Positions 20,513 through 31,733 of a DNA stretch of 64,000 nucleotides are shown one piece after another. How positions within the stretch are numbered: position 1 is the first letter of the stretch; the number at the start of each line of letters is the position of its first letter. The DNA comes from Shinisaurus crocodilurus (Eukaryota > Chordata > Lepidosauria > Squamata > Shinisauridae): the NCBI GenBank assembly GCA_021292165.1, contig CM037883.1, forward strand, positions 7,046,934 to 7,110,933, written 5' to 3'. Made by a program: the position numbers and the translations under genes. The notes under the pieces were generated by a model. That model searched no databases, was not told where the DNA came from, and saw only the letters and a program-made list of their open reading frames with translations.

Positions 20513-20699
20513 GAAGAGGGCAACTCCATCAAGCCCATTTCTGTGAGGATTCCTATCACCATCAAGTCAGCTGTCTAAGGGAAGAATCGTGTGGCAGGAG
20601 CAGTCCTGCCCTTCTGGCCTTTATGAGCCAGTTTGCACATAACAAGAAGCCAATGTGGGTGAATTTCCCTGTGTGGCTTCTTGTTGTGATGGTGGCGGC

Positions 20700-20952
20700 T
20701 GCCATTTTGAGTATTTGAGCCTTGGCGGGGGTGGGAGTGGTGCCATAGCATGTCATTACAAGTGAACCTGGTGAGGGTGCATTGTTGGGGTGGTTAAGAA
20801 GCCACTCACACAACCCTAAAACAGCCCATGGGTTCTGGGTGGCTTGTCAACCACCCCAACAACCCACCCTTGTTGGATTTGCATGTAACAACCTGGTACA
20901 GCACCTCACACCCCACACCCTCCGCGGCTCAAATAGTATGGAGTGATGGCTA
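20700..20952. mobile_element. Fold-back element with long arms
   Basis: The arms (about 20700-20805 and 20845-20952) are diverged reverse complements. Matching blocks are GTTGGGGTGGTTAAGAAGCCAC against GTGGCTTGTCAACCACCCCA, and GTATTTGAGCC against GGCTCAAATAGTA. The centre is near 20825. No coding potential and no target duplication I can define. Confidence 0.7.
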
Positions 20953-20954
20953 TC

Positions 20955-21130
20955 TTAAGAAAAGCCCTCTAGATCAGGCCAGAGATCCACCTAACTCAAC
21001 CTCCTGTTTTCAGCTGTGGCCAATAGCATGCTTCAAACAGGGCATGAAGGCAACAGCCCTCCATCTTGTTTGCCCCCTCATAAGTGGCATTCAGAGTTGC
21101 ATTGCCTCTGAACACAGACATTTCATTTAT
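20955..21130 (+). repeat. Old relative of the 'CTGGATCAGACC' repeat
   Basis: GCCCTCTAGATCAGGCCAGA, AGCTGTGGCCAATAGCATGC and GGCATGAAGGCAACAGCCCT follow the order of that family at low similarity. The next segment, TCATTTCTTGCTGCATTCGT (21187-21206), recurs at 27818-27837. Confidence 0.5.
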
Positions 21131-21344
21131 ATGTTGCAGAATTCCCCATTCCCCAACAACAGAGAAGGGGAGAGAGAGAGGAAAATCATTTCTTGCTGCA
21201 TTCGTAAGAGATTTAGATGCTGAATCGTATCTTGGTAAATATGTCCCATGGCACATTTAGATTTACTAGTCTCTTGAGAGACCTGTCTTACCTGCTTTTC
21301 ATCACATTATCTAGACAAAACTTCATTTGCTATAGGAGTACCAC

Positions 21345-21543
21345 CAGGGGAGGTTGGTGACTCCTATGTCGGGGGATCCTTATCCATTGCACCTTTTTGT
21401 TTGAGCCTTATCAGAGCTATCCACGGTGCTGAACTCCATTCCCAGAATAGGTTCACCACCACGGAGCACCATGGATAGCTCCTATAAAGCTCAAGCAAAA
21501 AGATGCAGTGGATAACTGCCATAAGGGTCGCCAGCCTGCCCTG
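21345..21543. mobile_element. hAT-type MITE, family 'GGAGGCTGGTGACTCC'
   Basis: 199 bp, ends CAGGGGAGGTTGGTGACTCC and GTCGCCAGCCTGCCCTG. The inner inverted pair is CTATCCACGGTGCTGAAC against CACCATGGATAGCTCC. Flanking octamers AGTACCAC and ACTATCAT match at 5 of 8, so the duplication has decayed. Confidence 0.85.
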
Positions 21544-22358
21544 ACTATCATGTAGCTGATAACAAGTGCATAGAGCGGGGCAGTTCTCCTGTAATTATTT
21601 AATATATTTTGTAGCAATTTCTAAGATATCTATTTTTAACATAGCTTTTTTCTTTAAGGTACATTTTTTAGTGGGAGAGTACACACAACACTTTCTGCCT
21701 GTACAATTAGCCCTCTCTACTATGGTTCCCCTTTTCCGTTAGATATTAGAAACCCTTCCAGAGTCTCGGCAATCCAAAACAAACAATGCCCCTTTGACTT
21801 TTTGGAGTCTATCCACAGCTCAAATCACTAGTGGGTTCATCTACCACTAAATGACTTTTTCTTCTGGAATACCCCCAGACTGAAAGTTATAGCCAGCCTA
21901 ACACACACACACACACACACAAATATATATATATTTCTCCTCGTGAAAGAAGATCTGGGGCTCAGGGGATTAGTCTACCTTCCCAGCAAGTGATCTCAGG
22001 AAGGGCTTAGGAGTGGAACGCACCACACAAGGTGCATGACTGCAACTCACAAGCAAAACGTGGGTTCATCATGCAGTTGCACGGTAACGATGTTGTTGCT
22101 GTCATCAGTGTCATTAATTACTCATGCTGCCACAGTGTCAGCAGTTCCTTTACTCGGGATTCTGCTGCTCACAGAAACTCCACTCCCAATAGACCTTGTA
22201 TGAGCAAGTCGCTATAGCATCATCATCACTTGTGACACCAGCCAGAAAACAGTACTGCTAAGGCCCACACAAGATCCTCTTCCCTCACAGAGTTCCTTTT
22301 GCAGAGTTAGCACGGTGTACCTTCTCTTTCCCAGATCTCTGAAGTAAAGCTGTAAAAG
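21544..22358. other. Unassigned, with a short AC/AT repeat
   Basis: An (AC)n(AT)n run at 21902-21936. Nothing else recognised. Confidence 0.45.
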
Positions 22359-22359
22359 T

Positions 22360-22509
22360 TCATAGGATCCTAGAGTTGGAAGGGGCCTACAAGGCCATCG
22401 AGTCCAACCCCCTGCTCCATGCAGGAAACTAGAGGAGGGGGTCTCCCATCCAAGTAATAACCAGGCCTGACCCTGCTTAGCTTTCCGCGCTCAGACAAGC
22501 TGAGCCAGC
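22360..22509 (-). mobile_element. 5S rRNA-derived SINE with CR1 tail, copy 3
   Basis: CR1 tail GGCCATCGAGTCCAACCCCC at the left, 5S-derived CCAGGCCTGACCCTGCTTAG at the right (minus-strand promoter region). The far 5' end is trimmed at CTGAGCCAGC. Confidence 0.88.
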
Positions 22510-23060
22510 TGGCTTTGAAAAGCACCTGCACTTCTGAACCTCTACACCTGGACCTGAACCTCTGGTCCTGAAGACCATGAAGCTCTCCTAACTCTTCAGA
22601 TTAGGTGGTCTTGGTTCCAGTTCTGCCAGCATTGTCTCTTTCCATCACCAAATGACTACTACAGCGTGGCCCTTACTATTTCTGGAAAGGTTACAATATA
22701 TCCATCTTCAGTGTTCCTTCCAGATGCAGATTAATTAGAGCAGATGAAAAGTGTTTCTCTATGACAAACAGGTTGTGTAGGTGGTAACTATAAGCAGAAG
22801 TGAGTCAACCTGTTTATTAGTGAAGGCCCCATGGGGAAAGCATCACAAGGGAAAGCATCACAAAGAGGAAGGGGCTAGCTAGTACATACTTTAAACACCA
22901 AGATCACACGGTTAACATGAACTGCATGCATTTTCACAAAGCCAAATGCATGTTAATGATAACAACAACAGGAAAAAATATTTATTGTAGAAATTACAAT
23001 GAGAAGATGGGTAATACATATATATATAAACAATCATCTACCAGGAATGCCAATGATAGA
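22510..23060. other. Unassigned intergenic DNA
   Basis: No gene or repeat recognised. Confidence 0.4.
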
Positions 23061-23064
23061 AAGG

Positions 23065-23487
23065 AAAGATATAAATAGAGATAATATCTCAGCTTATCTC
23101 AAGGAGCGCCTCCAGCAACATCAAGTAGGCCGCTCAACAAGGTCTGCCACGGACGGCCTTCTCCTTATCCCATCAGCCAGAGCAGCCAGGCTGGTGGGGA
23201 CTAGGAAGAGGGCCTTCTCTGTGGCGGCCCCCACATTATGGAACTCCCTCCCTAGTGACCTTCGCCATGCCCCCTCCGTGATGAGCTTCCGCCGTGCATT
23301 AAAAACATGGCTGTTCAGGCGGGAATATGGGGTGGGTTAGGTTTTTAATGAGAATTTTTTATATTGTTTTAATTATTATATTTTATTGTGTTTTATTGTA
23401 TTTTAATTGTACATCGCCCAGGGTGGCCGGGTGACCGGCCAGATGGGCGATTGATAAATGTAATAAATAAATAAATAAATAAATAAT
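23065..23487 (+). pseudogene. L2-like LINE 3' end with polymerase C terminus
   Basis: An open frame from about 22999 to 23340 ends with LVGTRKRAFSVAAPTLWNSL, then PSDLRHAPSVMSFRRALKTW and LFRR. These are the typical C-terminal landmarks of L2-clade polymerases. A 3' untranslated region follows with CATCGCCCAGGGTGGCC, GCGATTGATAAATG and an (AAAT)n tail. It is strongly 5'-truncated, and the part of the frame before codon 30 is not LINE-like. The coding remnant has no stop, which suggests a fairly young insertion. Confidence 0.85.
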
Positions 23488-23489
23488 AC

Positions 23490-24245
23490 AACCCTATTTT
23501 AAAAACAAATATGAGAAAATCTGGTCTAATAATTCACAATGATGGCTCTGAGTAGCCCTTTGCTTTGGGAAAGTTCATCCGCCAAAGGACAAACCTTCTA
23601 CAGTTCAAATCTAGCAGCTAATATTGCCCGCTGATTTACAAAAAAACCCCATTTCTAACACATGCTCAGTTCCCCCTGCCAAAACTGAAGTGGCAAGTCT
23701 GGTCTGTGAGGTTTGCCACATACATAGCAGTAAAGGAACCTTCTGTTGGTCCCATTCATAAAGCCATCCTCCATTTGCAAAAAATGGTTTGATGATTGTG
23801 AGGAACGTGGGCTGTGCGCAGCGTGACTCCATCCTAAGAAGTTATTTTTACATCTCATCTGAATGCCAGGTGCAAGTTTGACTCTCTGTTCTACAATGAG
23901 AATCCCTTGTTGCCATGATAGTTTGCAGGCTCCATAAAGGAAAATGTGATAATGGCTTTTGTTCCCCTGAGGCAGAGTAATATTGGACACAACATGCTCC
24001 CTACATCTGCACTCACTAGAATAGCATGACAGACACAGGACTGTATTAGCAAATCTCATTGGACAAGTTGGGAAACCACAACGGATGCTGCCAAACATGT
24101 AGACCGTACTGGAGTGGACTTTGGCAGCAGGTTATCCTTGCCCCCCCCCCTTTTTTTTTTTTTTGTGGTGCTGTTTATGTTGAATACCAACAAGGAAGTT
24201 TTTAATCAGTAAGAACATTTTCTAGGCTTTTTCAATGGACTCAGT
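23490..24245. other. Unassigned; 147-codon minus open frame
   Basis: The minus-strand frame at 23655-24098 is cysteine-rich but matches no family I know and has no splice or repeat context. I do not call it a gene. Confidence 0.4.
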
Positions 24246-24249
24246 TATT

Positions 24250-24510
24250 TTATTGTTATTTATTTATTTATTTATTTAATTTATTTATTACATTTATACC
24301 CCGCCTTTTTTTCTGCAAGGAACCCAAGGGGGCTTACATAATCCTCCTCCTCCTCTCCATTTTATCCTCACAACAACCCTGTGAGGTAGGTTAGGCTGAG
24401 AGTCAGTGACTGGCCCAAAGTCACCCAGTGAGTTTCATGGCCGAGTGGGGACTTGAACCTGGATCTCCCGAGTCCCAGTCCAGCACTCTCACCACTATGC
24501 CACACTGGCT
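24250..24510 (-). mobile_element. tRNA-derived SINE (GGCGGGGTATAAAT tail)
   Basis: Full-length minus copy: (ATTT)n, CATTTATACCCCGCC, GGCTTACATAATCCTCC, ACAACCCTGTGAGGTAGG, AACCTGGATCTCCCGAGTCC (B box) and ACTATGCCACACTGGC (A box). Confidence 0.93.
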
Positions 24511-24820
24511 CTTTAATATTTTTACCTCTTACTCATTGTCTCCTTTGTTGAGTTTAAGTGGCTTCCTTTTAAGTTTACAGACATTAGCAATAGTAGTAAT
24601 AAACAAAAATAAATAAGAATGCTAATTTCCCCCTGTTGTCTAGTTACTGTTTTCCTGCAGAGAACCACCATTCAGTTCAGAACACTTAACCAATTAGTTT
24701 ATTAAAACCCAGCTTTTGCACCTGTTAGTTTTTATCTTTCTTTCTTCTGCTTTGAGAAAGTGTCACTTTAACCGACTTGATATGCCATTAGGTTAACGAA
24801 GGCTTGTGAACTTACAGCTA
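24511..24820. other. Unassigned intergenic DNA
   Basis: Nothing recognised. Confidence 0.4.
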
Positions 24821-24824
24821 ATAA

Positions 24825-25266
24825 GGGCACAATCCTATGGCCACCCACAAAGGCAGCCATAGGAGAGGTCAGAGTCCCAGCTCCGATCTCGGAAATGTGC
24901 TCCGAGGTCGGTGCTGGGACTCAGAACTCGGAGCGCCCTCGCTCCACCACCACAGCCAGTGTGGAAAGAACTGTGCCGGCTGCGTCTCCAAGGTCGCAAG
25001 GGTGACTTCAGTCAGAGCTGGAGGTTTGTGGGTGCTCCGGGGGGCAGGCCAGGGAGGTGAGGAGACAGACTCTTCCAGCATACGTAGTATCCTGGTGGCA
25101 CTGCAGCCTCTCCTCCTTGTGCTCTGGGACAAAAGACTTAGGACAACCGAAATCAGACGTCTAGGTCTTTTGCAGGATGGGAGGAGTGCAGAGGTGACCG
25201 TCGCCTCCTTGCCCCTTCCACCCTCCCTTGGATGCCTGTTACGGGCAGCCACATTGGATTGTGCTG
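24825..25266. mobile_element. Possible Harbinger-like MITE (CACAATCC ends)
   Basis: Inverted ends GGCACAATCCTATGGCCACC and GGCAGCCACATTGGATTGTG, next to TAA (left) and TAG (right). The related copy at 50465-50983 has clean TTA/TTA flanks, which points to a 3-bp TWA target. GC-rich interior with no transposase motif. The two large opposite-strand open frames are composition artefacts. Confidence 0.6.
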
Positions 25267-25301
25267 TAGATTACTAAGTATGAAGACTGATTCCCAAGTA
25301 A

Positions 25302-25475
25302 CATAGATTTCCTAGATCATAGAGTTGGAAGGAGCCTACAAGGCCATCGAGTCCAACCCCCTGCTCAATGCAGGAAACTGGAGGAGGGGTCTCCCTCCAA
25401 GTAATAACCAGGCCTGACCCTGCTTAGCTTTCCACGCTCAGACAAGCTGAGCCAGCGTGAGCCACAGGCCTGTAC
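25302..25475 (-). mobile_element. 5S rRNA-derived SINE with CR1 tail, copy 4
   Basis: Full-length: ATAGAGTTGGAAGGAGCCTA, GAGTCCAACCCCCTGCTC, then CAAGTAATAACCAGGCCTGA and CCCTGCTTAGCTTTCC, ending CCACAGGCCTGTAC. Confidence 0.92.
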
Positions 25476-25584
25476 ATTTTACACTTTTGTAAATTATCCC
25501 CTAAACATATGCATGTGTAAAAGGTACACCAAAGTGGACTATGAAGGGGCATGAGGAAGTGGAGTTTAGATGTTCGATGTACCC

Positions 25585-25585
25585 C

Positions 25586-25630
<45 letters not shown>
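25585..25630. repeat. (AAT)n microsatellite
   Basis: About fifteen perfect AAT units. The poly-asparagine frame is an artefact. Confidence 0.96.
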
Positions 25631-25639
25631 TTATTTCTT

Positions 25640-27333
25640 ACACGCCTCTCCACTCAGATCGAAATAAAAATGGGAAACCCTAATTTCAAAGTGTACATTT
25701 GTCTTCCACAGAGGGAACGGGGACATGATCAAGCCAAACATAAGCATTGTTAAGTCCTATTGATTTCAGTGGAAGAGAGTCAAGCATGTGCATTTCTACT
25801 GAAATCAATGTGCCATCCAGGTGCTTAATTTTGACTTGATTTTTACGCTTAGATACCATAAGTCCATGTAATCTGTATGTTAAATAAAATCATGCTACTA
25901 GACACTACTGTTAGCAAAATGGCAAAGCTCAGCATATCCTCCCAAACCCGTAAGATTAGGAATTCTAACAGCAGAATATCTGCAGTTGAAGGATATGTCC
26001 AAGTATTGATTTATCTATTTGGATGTTTGGTTCAATAATTAAAAAAAAAACCTAGGGAAATGTCTACACTGGACTTTTGCTGATACTCAGAAATGATTAT
26101 TCAATACTTCCAGATAACAATTGTGCTGCTCTTCACAATGATGTCTACATTGGGCTGGATGAACTAATCCAATCCACAGTCCACAAAAGGGAATGTTGAA
26201 AAAATAATAATGAAGAAAAAGCTCTCTGTGAATCATGCTGGCTTGTTTAGGATACTGCTTTGTGTACTTCTGTTTTAGTGCTAAAGTACTGGACCAACAG
26301 TGGTGAAAGAACCCATGAGGACACGCCATGGTTAAATATAAAACAGGCTAAGCCATTTCCATTTGGATAAGAAAACCCACATCTCTGCCTATTCCATGGG
26401 GTTGGAACATTTCTCTAAAGCATAATGTTCTTCTGACTACCTGAGACAAATGAATAAGACAGCCGATGAGGGGGCCACTGCCCAACAGACACATTGGAAA
26501 GAGTTCCTTCAGAGGACTGTTTTATTCAATGACAACTAGAAACAACAAATCCCTAGTTTGGGTTGTGTGTCCTTATTTTCAATTTACACTGCTGTACCTA
26601 AACTGCAGTGCAAATATGTGGGGTTGTTGGGTTAAATGGAAAAGAGTAGATTGTGTTATTCAGGTTCAGGGGCCAAGAAACAGTTAAACTAGCCCTATTT
26701 GATTACTATAGTATTCACCAAGCCAGACCAATAGTATGTTTTGTCCAGTATGGCTGTCCCTATTGGTTTTATTTAACGTTTTCAGCCTGGCATGTCCTTC
26801 CCTGCACCTCTCCGGCTTTCTGGATGGAATCAAAACCTCTTCTATTTATGAAAACGATCTCAGACACTTACAAACTCTACTCTGCAATGCAACTGTGCAA
26901 GCCACCCCCTGGCAAAATAAACCAAACCTATATGAAAGATCTATGCTTTTGCTATACAAACATTTTTTAAAAAACCCCAACAACCTTGGCCTGGCGCCTT
27001 TCCCTGGCTTAACCCACTAACAGTGTCGACAGACAAACTTCCAAATAGCAATATTAATAGCTGATGATGATTCAAGGCTGAAAAAGAGCCTACTTCTTTT
27101 TGTTTTGTATGACTAACACAGGTGTCAGCTACATGGCAAAAATAAACAGAAAGTGCTGGACTCTCCGAATGTGTGAGATGAATTAAGATCACACCGCCCT
27201 CCACAATGCTGGGTGAATCTATTTTATCATTTTCTTTAATGTTTCTGTGGGTTTGTGATAGCAAACAATAGCACAAAAACAAAATATAAAGAAGATGCAG
27301 CTTTGAAAACCCTTTTATCCAGTGCATGTGTGT

Positions 27334-27369
<36 letters not shown>

Positions 27370-27419
27370 ATACAACCACATACACTTCTGTTAACTAATA
27401 TGGCTGTGATTCACTCCAA
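25640..27419. other. Unassigned intergenic DNA
   Basis: Apart from a (GT)n run at 27336-27368, nothing recognised. Open frames to 146 codons (minus, 26941-27381) run through the microsatellite and lack motifs. Confidence 0.45.
27336..27368. repeat. (GT)n microsatellite
   Basis: About sixteen GT units. Confidence 0.93.
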
Positions 27420-27640
27420 AAGGCATAGTACAGTGGCTAGGAACGTAATCTCTGAAGTTCACAGTTCAAATCTCACCTCAGCCACGAACTCACTAGATCA
27501 GTGTTCTCCAACCTTGGGTCCCCAGATGTTTTTGGCCTACAACTCCCAAGTTGTAGGCCAAAAACATCTGGGGACCCAAGGTTGGAGAACACTGATCTAG
27601 ATAGACATAGATAGCATTCAGCAAGCCACTTCATGGAACA
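27420..27640 (+). mobile_element. MIR-like SINE split by a MITE
   Basis: ACAGTGGCTAGGAACGTAAT, AGTTCAAATCTCACCTCAGC and CACGAACTCACTAGAT are a MIR-type head. After the MITE the sequence resumes with AGCAAGCCACTTCATG, like the MIR 'GCAAGTCACTT' core. Confidence 0.6.
27499..27594. mobile_element. hAT-type MITE, family 'TTGGGTCCCCAGATG', copy C (perfect hairpin)
   Basis: 96 bp: two 46-bp arms that are exact reverse complements around CCCA. Ends CAGTGTTCTCCAACC / GGTTGGAGAACACTG. Flanking octamers CACTAGAT and ATCTAGAT agree at 6 of 8. The minimal, least diverged form of the family here. Confidence 0.93.
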
Positions 27641-27644
27641 GGCA

Positions 27645-28010
27645 GGTTTTGATGTTTACTACTTGCTGCTGGGAAGGACCAGAAGCTTTCATGCTCCAAG
27701 AAAAAGTTCTGGGTCATGTTACCCTGGGATGCAAGTTGTCTTGCCTCCTAGGTGGGACATGTGATGTGATCACAGCAACAGGACATGAAGCACAAAGGGG
27801 AGAGAGAGGGAAATCATTTCTTGCTGCATTCGTAAGAGACTCCTATTAAGTATCAATACTTTTGGCCAATTCACACAAACATATAAGGTGCTGATGGTGT
27901 GTGTGTGGGGTGTGTGTGTGCACTGAAGTGTGTGGCAGTTCCACTCTGAACATAACTCCTCCTTCGGAGGTCTGCAAAAGAATATTTGACATACTTCTAC
28001 CAGGGATGCT
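27645..28010. other. Unassigned intergenic DNA
   Basis: Contains GAAATCATTTCTTGCTGCAT (27815-27834), also seen near 21184, and a GT-rich patch at 27896-27920. Nothing else recognised. Confidence 0.4.
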
Positions 28011-28014
28011 CTTT

Positions 28015-28350
28015 AGACTCTCAGCCTAACCTACCTCACAGGTAAGCAAAACAGAAATCCAACCCACCCACCCCCATACTATCCTGTACTTGTGTGTGAA
28101 CCAGCAAACAGCTGACAATCTACAAAAAGTGTCTATTGTGAAAGAAAACAACCTGCCATAGAATGAGAAAGAAATTCGTTTTGATAAAGCACATGCCTTT
28201 GTGAATCATAAGCAGACTTCACAGGGTTGTTGTGAGGATAAAATGGAGAGGAAGAGGAGGAGGATTATGTAAGGTGCCTTGGGTTCCTTGCCGGAAAAAA
28301 AGGCGGGGTATAAATATAATAAATATAATAAATAAATAATAAATAGGCCA
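28015..28350 (+). mobile_element. tRNA-derived SINE, truncated and interrupted
   Basis: GACTCTCAGCCTAACCTACC followed by TCACAG, then a 177-bp foreign segment. The SINE resumes as TCACAGGGTTGTTGTGAGG and runs to GGCGGGGTATAAATATAAT and an AAAT-rich tail. The tRNA head is missing. Confidence 0.88.
28042..28218 (+). repeat. 177-bp insert duplicated at 33431
   Basis: Starts GTAAGCAAAACAGAAATCC and ends AATCATAAGCAGACT. It sits between two copies of TCACAG inside the SINE. A nearly identical segment in the same orientation lies at 33431-33607. Its class is unknown. Confidence 0.85.
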
Positions 28351-28462
28351 GATCTGGAAATAGCTAGTCACCTGTGGCAAGTACCATCCAGGCAGAGATT
28401 TTTTCATTTAGGGAACATGGTTATGGATGGAGACAGTAACAGATTCCCCCCCCCCCCCAATA

Positions 28463-28928
28463 GTTTGCTCCTGAGAATGGAAAGAAGTAGTAAGGGCAGC
28501 AGCAGAAAGGATGCTACGAAGTGGAGCTTAGCTGCCACTTTAAAGTTAAAGTTCTCCTGTGTTTGATCCTCGCCCAGCATTGATCCCGCCCCAGCCTCTA
28601 GCCACGCCACACCTCTTCTGCCATTTGACCCTTGCCTGCGGAGGAGGACTTGGTTCTCACTCTACCTCCATCATCCCTGGCCCCAGTCGAGGCACGTCCG
28701 CCGCTTACGTCCCAGAGCTGACAGTAGCTCACTAGGCCTTAAGGTTATGAAGTCCCCGGTTCAACTTCTCAAGCTGCTCACAGTATGTCCGATCAACCCC
28801 TCCAGTTCTATGAGCCTATTCCTTGGCTTAGCCGTTTCCCCTCAAACTTTGAAGTGGCAGCTAAGCTCCACTTTGTAGCATCCTTTCTGCTGCCCCTTAC
28901 GACTTCTTTCCATTCTCAGGAGCAAATG
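28463..28928. mobile_element. Fold-back element, arms about 80 bp
   Basis: TTGCTCCTGAGAATGGAAAG, AGCAGAAAGGATGCTAC and GTGGAGCTTAGCTGCCACTT (28463-28545) are inverted at 28849-28928 as AAGTGGCAGCTAAGCTCCAC, GTAGCATCCTTTCTGCTGCC and CTTTCCATTCTCAGGAGCAA. About 300 bp of C-rich spacer lies between, with no open frame of note. Confidence 0.8.
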
Positions 28929-29079
28929 CTAACAAGATTTATATTTGAAAGCTTGTCACATGGCAGGCATCTATTTTTCACTCGTCAAGCTGGTCACCAC
29001 TGAAACAACAGATGCGCCGCTGTGTGACCATCAGCTCACATAGTTGCCTTGCCTGAGTAGGAGAGCGGGGGGGGGGGCA

Positions 29080-31733
29080 AATGGGAGCTAACAAGCAAGC
29101 CTGAAAGTTATTTAATTAAAAAGAAGGAGGGGGAAGAGAGAAAAGAAAAACAGATTCAGCCACAGATGCTGGTAACTGCGTTTCTGCATCCCCATTAAAG
29201 ACATTCTCATAAAAGCCGGAACAAGACACGTCACGGGTACAACTATGCGCACTGAGAAATCAATAGTCATATAACAATGTCTTCCTTTTTAAAGAAATCT
29301 ATCTGTAAGATGAAAACTGAGTGCAGCTAAGGCTTTCTCCTCCACTAAAGAGCTAAAAAATTTACACGCGCTGCCAGTTCAGATAGGACCTACCATGTTT
29401 AATATATTCTGGGTTATATTTTTCCTAGCTAAATCAATAACAGGCAGCTATTCCCCAAGGTGAAAATATACATTAAGGAGGGAAGACATGAGACTAGACA
29501 ACCTTCTAGTTATTTGTTAAAGGAGGGGGGGAAAAGGGGGGGGAGCTTAGAGCCTTTTGTGCTTGCTTCCAATCCATGTAGGTGGATTATATCTCTGGTG
29601 AGACATCAGCACACAATGCAACAGCGTTGGAAGCAGCCAAATGACACTCCTCCCTGTTTGATAACACAATACTTACTTTGCCATTATTGATTCTTCCACA
29701 TAAGTGGCTTGCATAGAACATAACATGCTGCTTAGATTATGCTTTGCAATGTTTGAGACAAAAAAGAACGCAGTAAGTGAAAGGTTCCCAGCTGCCTAAA
29801 CAATAACGCCCTGCTTACAACCTGATATGACACAAGGATGAAACAGCTGTATTAGCCTTGGCAGAAAATTATTTCAGACACAGCTATGCTTGATTTATGG
29901 CGTGGATCCTTGAGCACAGTGCCTGATATGATTTTTGAAGCCCTACGATCCTCAGGCATCTTCTTCACTTCATCCTGCCATTGCTGCGTGAAACTGGGCT
30001 AATGGATGATAAACAGCCAGCACCAAAAGACTGGATGCTTTCCCATGGTACCATATATTTTGTCAGCTTCACTCAAGACATATTGGTTGTACACACACAC
30101 ACACACACACACACACACCCCCCACACACCCTTTGCTTGGAATGGCAGTTCGGGGGCAATGCAAGCCATTCTCCCAGCAGCAAATGCAGCTAAGGATTGT
30201 TAGATCCAGAGAAATGCACGCCAGTGAGGCGAAAGTACAAGTTCATTTTTATCTAGACTGAGGCCAGCTTGGCCAGCATGAGTCCTATCACTCTATAACC
30301 CATTAAAGACACCCCCCCGCTCCTCAGAGCATTCAATTCTCTCTCACGCCTCCACTCCAAGCCCTTGCAGCTGCATTACACACACTAAATGATTTAGCAC
30401 TCTCTTTTCAAGATGGCCAATAAAACAACATGCAAGCAGTGCCAAACTTCCTAGCATATCCAGCCAACTTTTTGAGCTTTATGGTTCCTAGTGGCCAAAC
30501 TCTCCTAAGAAGACGACCCACTCCAACATGGCTAACCATCCCAAAGCCAAAAAGGAAACAGCTAAGCTTTATAATCCAGCAATGTCTTTCCTTATAGGCA
30601 AGATACAATGAGGAAAACTTTTGCAGTGTACTTTGGAGGGTGGGGAACACAACAAACCAGCATTTAAAGCCATTCAATGAACTAAGACTAACATCTGAGG
30701 ATCGAACCAAGCAAACTTTACAGATAATTAAGGACATTGGGGAATATCTGATCTGAAGAAGATTGTTAACTTCAAGGGGAGACAAAGAGGAGAGATAAAA
30801 CAGAACAAAATACTGAAGCATATGAAGGCAAGAAAAGAGGAATTATTGTATCTTTCTACAAAAACAGGGATACAAGAACATGTAGTAACACACAAAGGTC
30901 ATTCTAATTTTTTAAAAAGTTTTTTTTTCACACAATAAGTGTGTCATATTTTGGCCCATATTCCTGACTATTTTCTGATAGTAGCTGTACCAATAACATA
31001 CTATCAATTAAGGTATACATGACTAAACCAACTTTACTATTTTTTCAGCATCAGGTTAAAACTGCCCTCTATGCTGAGGCATTTAATAGCTGCAAATAGC
31101 ACATGGGGGTGGTGGTTATTGTTGGCGTGTGAGCAGAGTTGGGAGATTTATAATCCTATCTGTGTGCTAACAGACGCCTGAAATTCCACACACAGATCTT
31201 CCAGATCTCACCTCCCTACGCAGCGTGCAGCGTGCTGTGTCGGTGCCAGCCCAGTCTGCCCTGTAATCAGACTGCTTCCAGCTTCCCCGTTGCAGATTAA
31301 TCCATGGAGTCAGGAAACACTCTGTAACACCACAGGTCTATTTCTACCTGTTTATTCACTTAGCAAGTAAAGTTCTACAGAGTATACATTTCCTAGTTAC
31401 AGTCCATGTGCAGAGTATAAATGCATAGCAAGCATTACATCCAGTGGAGTAAGTTGAGCTTCACTCCACCTCAGCAAAGACGTTACATTGTTGCAGTAAC
31501 AAAGTCACGCAAGAAGAACAAGAAGAAGAGAGAGAGCAGTCCAGCTTCTCTCTAAGATGGCTTCAGACAGAAAACAAGTTAGCACGTCATCAGAACATAC
31601 AAACCATGTGACTAGCTCATAATGCTCCCATGGTCTAGAATCAAGGATTCTAGTAAGACATAACAAAACCTGTTTACAGCCATTCTGTCTCTTCCATGTG
31701 TAAACAATGTGCTGCAGCTGGTAAAGTGATACA
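29080..31733. other. Long unassigned stretch
   Basis: An (AC)n run at 30090-30118 is the only repeat I can name. The 137-codon minus frame at 30408-30821 lacks any motif. No exon identified. Confidence 0.45.

Noticed and set aside
23655..24098. 147-codon minus-strand open frame, cysteine-rich
   Set aside because: No recognisable domain, no splice sites or repeat context, and length is not exceptional for a 64-kb window.
24837..25277. 146-codon plus and 127-codon minus frames
   Set aside because: Both fall within a GC-rich MITE with inverted ends. The frames mirror each other.
25541..25753. Poly-asparagine frame
   Set aside because: Translation of the (AAT)n microsatellite.
30408..30821. 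137-codon minus-strand open frame
   Set aside because: Hydrophobic composition without a motif. The opposite strand is A-rich, which explains the lack of stops.
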